From: a virus
Length of the DNA: 64,000 nucleotides
Reading direction: 5' to 3' (one strand)
Virus record (IMG/VR): IMGVR_UViG_3300025543_005580
Coordinates: 1-64,000 of that record
In this document: one piece after another, positions 43,454-51,607 of the stretch
Layout of the letters: each line of letters starts with the position of its first letter
How positions within the stretch are numbered: position 1 is the stretch's first letter
Notes under the pieces: generated by a model
What the model saw: only the letters and a program-made list of their open reading frames with translations
The model's database searches: none
Told to the model about the DNA's origin: nothing
Program-made: the position numbers and the translations under genes

Positions 43454-46400
43454 TTAGTTTATTTTTTTAGCAATAAGGTGTGCACTTTTTATATAATGTT
43501 GGTTTGTTGCAGAAGCAAATGTATACATAGCTATTATATCACCATTATTAAGGTAAAAACAACCATATACTTTAGCAGCACATTGGTGACTAGTAGTTGA
43601 ACCTGTTACTTTAGTTCTACCTGAGGATAAATAGTTGTTTGTATTGGTTGTTTTAACTAATTTAACAATAGTAGCTCCTAAATCTTGAGATCCATTGTTT
43701 TCTTCAACATTTACAATACCTTCTATATAATACATTCCGGTAACACCAATTTGTAAACCACCATATGTTTGACCACCTACAACTACTGGGGTTACATTAC
43801 CATAAGGTAATGATATTATATTCATTGGTGCTGTTACTGCTGTAGCATCTGAGGTTCCTATAGTAACATTTAATCCTTGTCCCCATATACCATCACCACC
43901 TTCAGATAAACCACTATATCCTGAAGGACCTGTAGGACCATTTGAACCTGTATATCCTGTATATCCTTGGGCTCCTCTAGAACCTTGAGGTCCAGGATTA
44001 TTTGTACCTTGATATCCTTGAGCACCTTGAGAACCTGTTGGATTACTACCTTGATATCCTTGAACACCTTGAGAACCTTGGGGACCTCTACCTCCCTGTG
44101 CACCACTAGGTGCCCCTGGGTCTCCTGTAGGTCCTTGGGTACCTTGAGCACCTCTTGGATTTGGACCTGCTACTCCTTGATAACCTTGACTACCACGACC
44201 ACCTTGACCACCTTGAGAACCTGTACCACCTTGTGGACCGCGGTTTGCTCCTTGATAACCCTGAACACCTGGATTACCATTAGGAGTAGGACCAGATTGA
44301 CCTTGACCACCTCTACCACCTTGAGGACCTTGATAACCCTGAAATCCTCTAGTAGTATTTGCTGTACCTTGACTACCTTGATCACCTTGAGGACCTCTAT
44401 ATCCTGTTGGTTGATTACCTTGATATCCTTGAGGTCCTTGAGTTCCTTGAGAACCATTTGGCCCTCCATGTCCTTGATACCCTGTACTAACTCCTTGGGT
44501 ACCTTGAGGTCCAGTTGGTCCTATATATCCTGTTGGTTGATTACCTTGATATCCTTGAGGTCCTTGAGGACCTCTTGGTGTTGGTGATCCTTGAGTACCT
44601 TGAGGTCCTTTAACTCCACTTTGGGGTCCTTGATAACCTTGAGGTCCTATATATCCTGTTGGTTGATTACCTTGATATCCTTGAGGTCCTTGAGGACCTC
44701 TACCTGTACCAGGACCTGTGTATCCTTGAGGTCCTTGGGGACCACCTTGATAACCCTGAGGTCCTTGATAACCTCTATATCCTGTTGGTTGATTGCCTTG
44801 GTAACCCTGAGGTCCTTGAGGACCTCTACCTGTACCTGGTCCTGTATATCCTTGTGGTCCTTGAGGACCACCTTGATAACCTTGAGGTCCTTGATATCCT
44901 TGGTATCCAGTTGGTTGATTACCTTGATATCCTTGAGGTCCTTGAGGACCTCTACCTGTACCAGGACCTGTGTATCCTTGAGGTCCTTGGGGACCACCTT
45001 GATAACCCTGAGGTCCTTGATATCCTTGGGCTCCTGTAGGTTGATTACCTTGATAACCTTGAGGTCCTCTATATCCTTGATAACCTTGAGACCCACCTCC
45101 ACCTTGATCACCTTGTGGTCCTCCTTGGTAACCTTGAGAACCACCAAATCCTGTTCTACCACCTAATCCTGTTGGTGATGTACCTTGATATCCTTGAGGT
45201 CCTTGCGTTCCTCTACCACCTTGACCACCTTGTGGTCCTGTATTACCACCTTGATAACCTTGTGAACCCTGATTTCCTTGTGAACCTCTAGGTTCTGGTC
45301 CTCTAATACCTTGGTAACCTTGTGATCCCTGACCACCTCGTCCTCCTTGAGGTCCTCGATAACCATTAACACTACCTTGATAACCCTGAGGTCCTTGGTA
45401 ACCTAAATATCCTTGTAAGCCCTGGTAACCTTGGGCACCACCTCCACCTTGAGTACCAACAGTAGTATTTTGTCTACCTACACTATCAAATAACTCATTT
45501 GGATCAATCTGCCAAGTTGATGATCCTGGTTTTTGCCAGTATACTCGTAAACCATCTCCACCACCATATTCTTGCATTCTAGCTTTAAAGTTGTAAGCTA
45601 CACCTGCTGTTAACGAAATGGTACCTGTTGTAGTACCAATAGGAGGTGTACCTCTACCGCCGTAGAAGCCACATACAAACGTATTATTAATGTATAAATC
45701 ACCGGAATCATCCGATTCACATGAGAATGTATATGTACCTGTTTCTGTTGGTACAAATGTACCAAATACTACAAATGAGTAATAGTCACCTGAGTTTGGA
45801 ACAGGGACACCTGCATTTACGAGTGTGGTATAGTTTAAAAAGTCAATACCAACAGTAGCATCAATTTGACCTGAACCAACCAATGATGTGGCTGCTTGGG
45901 TTGTATTTAATAAAATATCAAATTGGGGTGAATTTAATGGGTAATTAGTAAATCCGTTATTAATATAATCTGCTGAGTTACCATTACCATAGTGGGTAGA
46001 AAATACTTCATATGATAATATACCTACATCTTTTTTAATACCTTGATATCCTTGAGGCCCTTGATAACCTTGTGAACCACCAACACCATTTATACCTATA
46101 ATTCCTTCATAACCTTGAACTCCTTGACTACCTTGAGCACCACCTGCACCTGGAGAAGGGGTTGCCCCTGTATTTCCTCCTTGTCCTGGGTTGCCACCTA
46201 AACCGGCACGTCCTAAATTTCCTGTTCTACCTCCAAAACCTTGAATTCCTTGACTACCTTGACCACCTTGAGATCCATTAGGACCTGAGTATCCAGAATG
46301 ACCAAAAAGACTATCTGTTTTTCGAAGTGTCTTAGATACAGGGTCTACTGTAAGATATGTTTCTATGCTAGGATGTGTTGTTATAGTTTGGATATCAGCA

Positions 46401-46489
46401 TATGATCCTGATAGTATAGCGTTTTCCACAATTGATTGTGTAGTAGAACCACTAACATATATCTTATTTCCAGTTATTTCTAAACCCAT
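43454..46489 (-). CDS. Collagen-like tail fibre with PA14-like domain, 1011 aa
   Basis: An N-terminal anchor, MGLEITGNKIYVSGSTTQSI, is shared with the next two fibre genes. Short G-X-Y repeats come next, then a PA14-like domain at about 160-336 (GDYYSFVVFGTFVPTETGTY, SCESDDSGDLYINNT, YNFKARMQEYGGGDGLRVYW), then G-X-Y repeats to about 865 such as GPQGYQGPQGYQGG. The C-terminal 145 residues form a beta-rich head with MYYIEGIVNVEENNGSQDLG and IKSAHLIAKKIN, like a C1q/TNF jelly roll. PA14 domains often bind sugars, so this is probably a receptor-binding fibre. Confidence 0.88.
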   Translation of the reverse strand: MGLEITGNKIYVSGSTTQSIVENAILSGSYADIQTITTHPSIETYLTVDPVSKTLRKTDSLFGHSGYSGPNGSQGGQGSQGIQGFGGRTGNLGRAGLGGNPGQGGNTGATPSPGAGGAQGSQGVQGYEGIIGINGVGGSQGYQGPQGYQGIKKDVGILSYEVFSTHYGNGNSADYINNGFTNYPLNSPQFDILLNTTQAATSLVGSGQIDATVGIDFLNYTTLVNAGVPVPNSGDYYSFVVFGTFVPTETGTYTFSCESDDSGDLYINNTFVCGFYGGRGTPPIGTTTGTISLTAGVAYNFKARMQEYGGGDGLRVYWQKPGSSTWQIDPNELFDSVGRQNTTVGTQGGGGAQGYQGLQGYLGYQGPQGYQGSVNGYRGPQGGRGGQGSQGYQGIRGPEPRGSQGNQGSQGYQGGNTGPQGGQGGRGTQGPQGYQGTSPTGLGGRTGFGGSQGYQGGPQGDQGGGGSQGYQGYRGPQGYQGNQPTGAQGYQGPQGYQGGPQGPQGYTGPGTGRGPQGPQGYQGNQPTGYQGYQGPQGYQGGPQGPQGYTGPGTGRGPQGPQGYQGNQPTGYRGYQGPQGYQGGPQGPQGYTGPGTGRGPQGPQGYQGNQPTGYIGPQGYQGPQSGVKGPQGTQGSPTPRGPQGPQGYQGNQPTGYIGPTGPQGTQGVSTGYQGHGGPNGSQGTQGPQGYQGNQPTGYRGPQGDQGSQGTANTTRGFQGYQGPQGGRGGQGQSGPTPNGNPGVQGYQGANRGPQGGTGSQGGQGGRGSQGYQGVAGPNPRGAQGTQGPTGDPGAPSGAQGGRGPQGSQGVQGYQGSNPTGSQGAQGYQGTNNPGPQGSRGAQGYTGYTGSNGPTGPSGYSGLSEGGDGIWGQGLNVTIGTSDATAVTAPMNIISLPYGNVTPVVVGGQTYGGLQIGVTGMYYIEGIVNVEENNGSQDLGATIVKLVKTTNTNNYLSSGRTKVTGSTTSHQCAAKVYGCFYLNNGDIIAMYTFASATNQHYIKSAHLIAKKIN
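44580..45060 (-). repeat. 126-bp tandem repeats in the 1011-aa fibre gene
   Basis: The block GGTTGATTNCC on the plus strand recurs at 44661, 44787, 44913 and, in part, at 45039, each exactly 126 bp apart. Each repeat codes for 42 residues, i.e. 14 G-X-Y triplets. Confidence 0.85.
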
Positions 46490-46504
46490 TATATTATTTT
46501 ATTA

Positions 46505-46511
46505 TAAATAT
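46505..46511 (-). promoter_or_regulatory. Late-type ATATTTATAA box before the 1011-aa fibre gene
   Basis: The minus strand reads AAATATTTATAATAAAATAA 15 nt before the ATG. Confidence 0.45.
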
Positions 46512-46512
46512 T

Positions 46513-49026
46513 TTAAATTGAAATGATGTTTATTGTAAGATAGTTCCATATTGATTGTAATCCTGCAGATGTTGTAGTATTAACTACTGCTACTTTAGCA
46601 GATAGTAATGCCCCTGAGTTATTAAAATCATACACCCCAGCCATACTAAATGTAGTAACGTGAGCGTTGCTACTAGCTGTATATCCTCCTGTACCTGATA
46701 ATGGTCCATTACTACTATCATATAAATAACAATATAGTTTATCGTTACTAAATTGATCATATATAGTAAAAGATGTTTGAATATAATATACTCCAGGATT
46801 TAATGATATTTGATTAGCATCCCTTCCACTTACAATTCCTGTAAATCCATTAGATGAATATAGAGTAAGTGATGGACTATCAGGCATTCCAGGATCAGGT
46901 AATTCTGGGTCTTTCCATATAGGTGCACCATCTGCACAAATCACACCCCATTCACTACCTCCATTATTAGCAGTTGTATCTGCTCCTCCTGGTCCTGTTG
47001 GTCCTGCACTACCACCAGCTCCTGTAGGACCTCCATATCCTTGTACTCCTTGAGGTCCAGTTGAACTTGTGCCTTGAGGACCTATAATACCTTGTGGACC
47101 TTGAGAACCCTGACCTCCTCTAGCATATCCTGTATAACCAGTAGGACCTCCATACCCTTGTGGACCCCTTGGTGCTTGAGATCCTTGAGATCCTTGTGAA
47201 CCTACATATCCATTATATCCTTGAGATCCTTGTGAACCTGCTCTATTTACACCTTGTACACCATTATACCCTTGTGGACCTTGTGGTCCTAAAGGAGAAA
47301 CAGGTCCTTGATAACCTTGAGGACCTTTATATCCTATAGCACCTTGAGCACCTTGAGGTCCTTGAGAGCCGGCTTTATTTACACCTTGGTAACCTTGAGG
47401 ACCTCTATATCCTGTATAACCATTATATCCTTGAGGTCCTCTACTACCTGTATATCCTTGAGGTCCTGTATATCCTTGAGGTCCTGTTAAACCTTGACCA
47501 CCTGCTATACCAGTATATCCTGTTCTACCTAAAGGACCTTGGGTACCTTGAGAACCCCTAAGACCTGTAGGGCCTTTAAATCCTTGACTACCTTGGGAAC
47601 CTCTACCACCTTGAGCACCTTGACCACCTGCTATACCAGTATAACCAGTATAACCACCTGGACCTTGGGTACCTTGGTATCCTCTACCACCTTGAGATCC
47701 ATAATGTCCTTGTGGACCTGGGTTACCGGCACCACCTTCAAGTCCGGTACCACCTGCTATACCAGTGTATCCTGTATAACCTCCAGGACCTTGAGTACCT
47801 TGAGGACCTCTATATCCCGTGTGACCTACTATACCAGTATAACCAGTATAACCACCTGGTCCTGTTAAACCTTGACCACCTGCTATACCAGTGTATCCTG
47901 TATAACCTCCAGGACCTTGAGTACCTTGAGGACCTCTATATCCCGTGTGACCTACTATACCTGTATTTCCTGTTCTACCTCCTGGTCCTGTTAAACCTTG
48001 ACCACCTGCTATACCAGTATAACCAGTATAACCACCTGGACCTTGGGTACCTTGAGGACCTCTATATCCCGTGTGACCTACTATACCTGTATTTCCTGTT
48101 CTACCTCCTGGTCCTGTTAAACCTTGACCACCTGCTATACCAGTGTATCCTGTAGGTCCTCCAATTCCTGTAAGACCTTGTGGACCTTGATAACCTTGAG
48201 GTCCTACATATCCTATAGATCCTTGACCACCACGACCACCTTGACCACCACGACCACCTTGAGCTCCTGTAAATCCGGTTGCATTTATATATCCTTGAGG
48301 ACCTTGATATCCTTGAGATCCTTGGGTACCTACAAATCCAGTTCTACCTGTATAACCAGTATATCCTTGTGGACCCTGATTACCTTGAGTACCTACTCTA
48401 CCTACATATCCATTATATCCTTGGGGACCCTGGTTACCTTGGGTACCTATAGGTCCAACATATCCTGTTCTACCTCCAGGTCCACCTGTACCGTTTATTC
48501 CAATTATACCATTAGCGCCTTGAGGTCCATAAAAACCTGAAAGTCCTTGGTTACCTGGGGCTCCTATTATACCTGTATATCCTAAGTTACCTGTTCTACC
48601 ATTAACACCTTGACCACCTTGTGGTCCTTGTATACCTAATATTCCCTTAGGACCAACATATCCAGTAGGTCCTTGAGCACCTTGAGGTCCTTGATTACCT
48701 CCACCACCTTGATTACCCCTACCACCTTGAGTACCTCTACCACCTTGACCACCTTGAGGACCTCCAGTACCAGTAGGACCAGTATATCCAGTTCTACCTT
48801 GATTACCTTGTGAACCTTGACTACCACGTCCTCCTGTGTGTCCTGGTGTTTTAGCACGTCTATATAATACTCCATTAGTATCTACACCAATGTAATTACC
48901 TGTGGATGGATTTGAAGATAATACATCAACAACGGGAACATTTCCATCAAAAATCACATTTTCAATGTGAACTTCTGTATCAGTTCCTGTTGCTATTATC
49001 GTATTATTTGTTATTTGTAATCCCAT
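46513..49026 (-). CDS. Collagen-like tail fibre, 837 aa
   Basis: The N-terminal anchor MGLQITNNTIIATGTDTEVH matches the other two fibres, followed by about 610 residues of G-X-Y repeats (65-678) with GPQGYTGYTGIAGGQGLTGP-type units. The C-terminal 155 residues (from SEWGVICADGAPIWKDPELP) are a beta-rich head with PGVYYIQTSFTIYD and LYCYLYDSSN, similar in layout to the other heads. Pro sits mostly at the X position (G-P-Q). A lateral or short fibre is likely. Spacing to neighbours is about 13-23 nt. Confidence 0.88.
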   Translation of the reverse strand: MGLQITNNTIIATGTDTEVHIENVIFDGNVPVVDVLSSNPSTGNYIGVDTNGVLYRRAKTPGHTGGRGSQGSQGNQGRTGYTGPTGTGGPQGGQGGRGTQGGRGNQGGGGNQGPQGAQGPTGYVGPKGILGIQGPQGGQGVNGRTGNLGYTGIIGAPGNQGLSGFYGPQGANGIIGINGTGGPGGRTGYVGPIGTQGNQGPQGYNGYVGRVGTQGNQGPQGYTGYTGRTGFVGTQGSQGYQGPQGYINATGFTGAQGGRGGQGGRGGQGSIGYVGPQGYQGPQGLTGIGGPTGYTGIAGGQGLTGPGGRTGNTGIVGHTGYRGPQGTQGPGGYTGYTGIAGGQGLTGPGGRTGNTGIVGHTGYRGPQGTQGPGGYTGYTGIAGGQGLTGPGGYTGYTGIVGHTGYRGPQGTQGPGGYTGYTGIAGGTGLEGGAGNPGPQGHYGSQGGRGYQGTQGPGGYTGYTGIAGGQGAQGGRGSQGSQGFKGPTGLRGSQGTQGPLGRTGYTGIAGGQGLTGPQGYTGPQGYTGSRGPQGYNGYTGYRGPQGYQGVNKAGSQGPQGAQGAIGYKGPQGYQGPVSPLGPQGPQGYNGVQGVNRAGSQGSQGYNGYVGSQGSQGSQAPRGPQGYGGPTGYTGYARGGQGSQGPQGIIGPQGTSSTGPQGVQGYGGPTGAGGSAGPTGPGGADTTANNGGSEWGVICADGAPIWKDPELPDPGMPDSPSLTLYSSNGFTGIVSGRDANQISLNPGVYYIQTSFTIYDQFSNDKLYCYLYDSSNGPLSGTGGYTASSNAHVTTFSMAGVYDFNNSGALLSAKVAVVNTTTSAGLQSIWNYLTINIISI
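47720..48170 (-). repeat. 126-bp tandem repeats in the 837-aa fibre gene
   Basis: The plus-strand block GTGACCTACTATACC recurs at 47821, 47947 and 48073, exactly 126 bp apart. Each copy codes for 42 residues (14 triplets). Confidence 0.85.
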
Positions 49027-49032
49027 TATATA

Positions 49033-49039
49033 TAAATAT
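49033..49039 (-). promoter_or_regulatory. ATATTTATA box before the 837-aa fibre gene
   Basis: The minus strand reads AAATATTTATATATAATG with the box 6 nt from the ATG. Confidence 0.4.
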
Positions 49040-51598
49040 TTAAGACAATTTTGTTATCATTAAGCAAGATGATCCTTGTTCTGGGGATTGGCTAAAATTC
49101 ATTAGACCTCCTGTTAAGTTGTAAACTCTAGGATACCTGGTTGATATAGATCCAAAAGTATAAGTCATAGCTATTGTTAATCCTGTTACTATTAAACCTG
49201 CAGTAGCATAGTTAGATACATTTTCAAAGGTTGCTAATTCAGCCCCACCATTTCCAGGAATTATTGATTGTTGATCGTTAAAATCAATCATTACAGTTTC
49301 TGATGTTGTACCTACATTAAGTCCTCCTTGTATTGGTTGGTTGCAACTAAATATAACACTATATTCTATATAATAAGTACCTGCATTGAATTGAATATTA
49401 TTTGCATTTACTGTTATACCGGCAATACTACCAATAGGAGAACCACAACTCAAAATAGACATTGTATTATTAGCTATTCCATTTTCACTTAATGGGACTA
49501 TAACTTTAGAACCACCATTTGGATCACCTAAACCAGGTGATCCTGTAGGTCCAGTACCTGAACCAGAACTACCTTGACCACCTTGAGAACCTCTTCTACC
49601 ATTAGGCCCATCTTCTCCATTAACTCCTGTAGGTCCTTGTGATCCTCTATATCCAGAATAACCTGTATTTGCTGCTGTTCCTTGGGGACCTCTACCACCT
49701 GGTCCTCCTGTATATCCTCCTGGTCCTCCAAATCCAGTATAACCAACTCCACCAGTACCACCTTGTGGACCTCTATATCCTGTATTTGCTGTTGAACCAA
49801 CTTGACCTTGTGGTCCTTGATAACCACTACTACCTCCTCTTGTAACACCGGCAAATCCAGTAAGACCTTGACCACCTTGATTTCCTCTATGTCCTTGATA
49901 ACCTGTATATGAAGTAGAACCTGTAGGTCCAGTATATCCTGCTAATCCACCACCTCCTTGTGGTCCTCTATATCCTTGAGAACCATTAATACCATTAAGA
50001 CCTTTTGGTCCATTATTACCTTGAGGACCTTGAGGTCCTGGGCCTGCTCCTTGAGGACCTCTAGGTCCAGTAGGTGGGGCATATGAACCATATCCTTGTG
50101 GTCCTTGATTACCTTGACCACCAACAATACCATTATATCCTTGTGGTCCTTGATTACCTTGAGGTCCAGGACCTGATCCTTGAGGACCTCTTCCACCAGT
50201 AGCGGCTAGGAAGGCTGTATATCCTTGAAGACCGGGTTGGCCTTGAGGTCCAGTGGCTCCTTGATTACCTTGACCACCTTGAGGACCTTGAGGTCCTGTA
50301 GTACCACTTTGAGCACCTCGAGCTCCTGGGGCTGCTGTTCGACCAGTATATCCTTGAGAACCACGTCCACCTTGGCCGCCTTGAGTACCTCTACCACCTT
50401 GACCACCTTGAGGACCTTGAGGTCCTGTTGTTGAGCTTTGAGCACCTCGAGCTCCTGGGGCTGCTGTTAGACCAGTATATCCTTGGGAACCACGTCCACC
50501 TTGGCCGCCTTGAGTACCTCTACCACCTTGACCACCTTGAGGACCTTGAGGTCCTGTAGTACCACTTTGAGCACCTCGAGCTCCTGGGGCTGCTGTTCGA
50601 CCAGTATATCCTTGAGAACCACGTCCACCTTGGCCGCCTTGAGTACCTCTACCACCTTGACCACCTTGAGGACCTTGAGGTCCTGTTGTTGAGCTTTGAG
50701 CACCTCTACCACCTTGACCACCCTGAGGGCCTCTATACCCAGATATACCCCTAGGTCCTGTACCTCCTTGATTTCCTATATATCCTTGAACACCTTGGTA
50801 TCCTTGAGGGCCTGTAGGACCTGAACCACCTTGTGGACCTCTAGGTCCATTAAATCCAGTGTATCCTCCTAATCCAGTAGGACCTTGTCCCCCTTGATTA
50901 CCTCTACCTCCAGTAGGTCCAGTATAACCTGTAGGACCATTTACTGTACTTTGGGTACCTTGAGAACCTTGAGGTCCTCCAAATCCTGTTATACCGTTAT
51001 TACCTTGAGGACCTTGACCACCTTGATTACCACGTCCACCTTGACCACCTTGAGAACCTTGTCCACCTTGTACACCTCTTAAACCTGTATTTCCTCCAGC
51101 TCCTCCTGAAGCACCCGGAGTACCTTGTTGTCCAACAGGTCCTTGTGAACCTCTACCTCCTTGTGGACCTCTATATCCTGTAAATCCTTGATTTCCTTGT
51201 GTACCTTGACTACCACGTCCTCCAGTAGGTCCAGTGTAACCACCTCTACCTCCAGGACCTGGGGTACCTTGATACCCAGGTACTCCTTGATATCCTGTAA
51301 CACCTTGATTACCTTGTGATCCTTGGTTTCCTTGAGCACCTTGACTTCCACCATTACCTGTACGGCCTGTATTTCCTGTATATCCTTGGGGTCCTTGAGG
51401 TCCTTGTGAACCCGCACTTCTTACAGTATCATATACTCTAGCTCCGGAAGTTGTGAAGGTTACAAAATCACCATCATTAGAATGAGTTTGCAGGTTTAGG
51501 ACGACAGGGTTCATTGACCCTGTCATCACTACTGTCCTCATATCTATATCATTAGAACCTGTTGGAAAGATTCTATTGCCTGTTATTTCTAAACCCAT
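49040..51598 (-). CDS. Collagen-like tail fibre, 852 aa
   Basis: N-terminal anchor MGLEITGNRIFPTGSNDIDM, then G-X-Y repeats to about residue 690 (GGQGGRGTQGGQGGRGSQG-type units with many Arg and Gln), and a C-terminal 150-residue beta-rich head with NNIQFNAGTYYIEYSVIFSC. Several small phase shifts (G-A-Q-S-G) interrupt the triplets. It is the first of the three paralogous fibres in transcription order after the giant protein. Confidence 0.88.
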   Translation of the reverse strand: MGLEITGNRIFPTGSNDIDMRTVVMTGSMNPVVLNLQTHSNDGDFVTFTTSGARVYDTVRSAGSQGPQGPQGYTGNTGRTGNGGSQGAQGNQGSQGNQGVTGYQGVPGYQGTPGPGGRGGYTGPTGGRGSQGTQGNQGFTGYRGPQGGRGSQGPVGQQGTPGASGGAGGNTGLRGVQGGQGSQGGQGGRGNQGGQGPQGNNGITGFGGPQGSQGTQSTVNGPTGYTGPTGGRGNQGGQGPTGLGGYTGFNGPRGPQGGSGPTGPQGYQGVQGYIGNQGGTGPRGISGYRGPQGGQGGRGAQSSTTGPQGPQGGQGGRGTQGGQGGRGSQGYTGRTAAPGARGAQSGTTGPQGPQGGQGGRGTQGGQGGRGSQGYTGLTAAPGARGAQSSTTGPQGPQGGQGGRGTQGGQGGRGSQGYTGRTAAPGARGAQSGTTGPQGPQGGQGNQGATGPQGQPGLQGYTAFLAATGGRGPQGSGPGPQGNQGPQGYNGIVGGQGNQGPQGYGSYAPPTGPRGPQGAGPGPQGPQGNNGPKGLNGINGSQGYRGPQGGGGLAGYTGPTGSTSYTGYQGHRGNQGGQGLTGFAGVTRGGSSGYQGPQGQVGSTANTGYRGPQGGTGGVGYTGFGGPGGYTGGPGGRGPQGTAANTGYSGYRGSQGPTGVNGEDGPNGRRGSQGGQGSSGSGTGPTGSPGLGDPNGGSKVIVPLSENGIANNTMSILSCGSPIGSIAGITVNANNIQFNAGTYYIEYSVIFSCNQPIQGGLNVGTTSETVMIDFNDQQSIIPGNGGAELATFENVSNYATAGLIVTGLTIAMTYTFGSISTRYPRVYNLTGGLMNFSQSPEQGSSCLMITKLS
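50285..50715 (-). repeat. 129-bp tandem repeats in the 852-aa fibre gene
   Basis: GAGCACCTC on the plus strand recurs at 50311, 50440, 50569 and 50698, exactly 129 bp apart (43 residues). The copies are nearly identical, alternating two small variants. Confidence 0.9.
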
Positions 51599-51607
51599 AT
51601 TCGTTTA

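Noticed and set aside
43967-51082. Plus- and minus-strand ORFs rich in S/T/L or K/V/D inside the three fibre genes
   Set aside because: They are out-of-frame readings of the Gly-X-Y repeats with no leaders.
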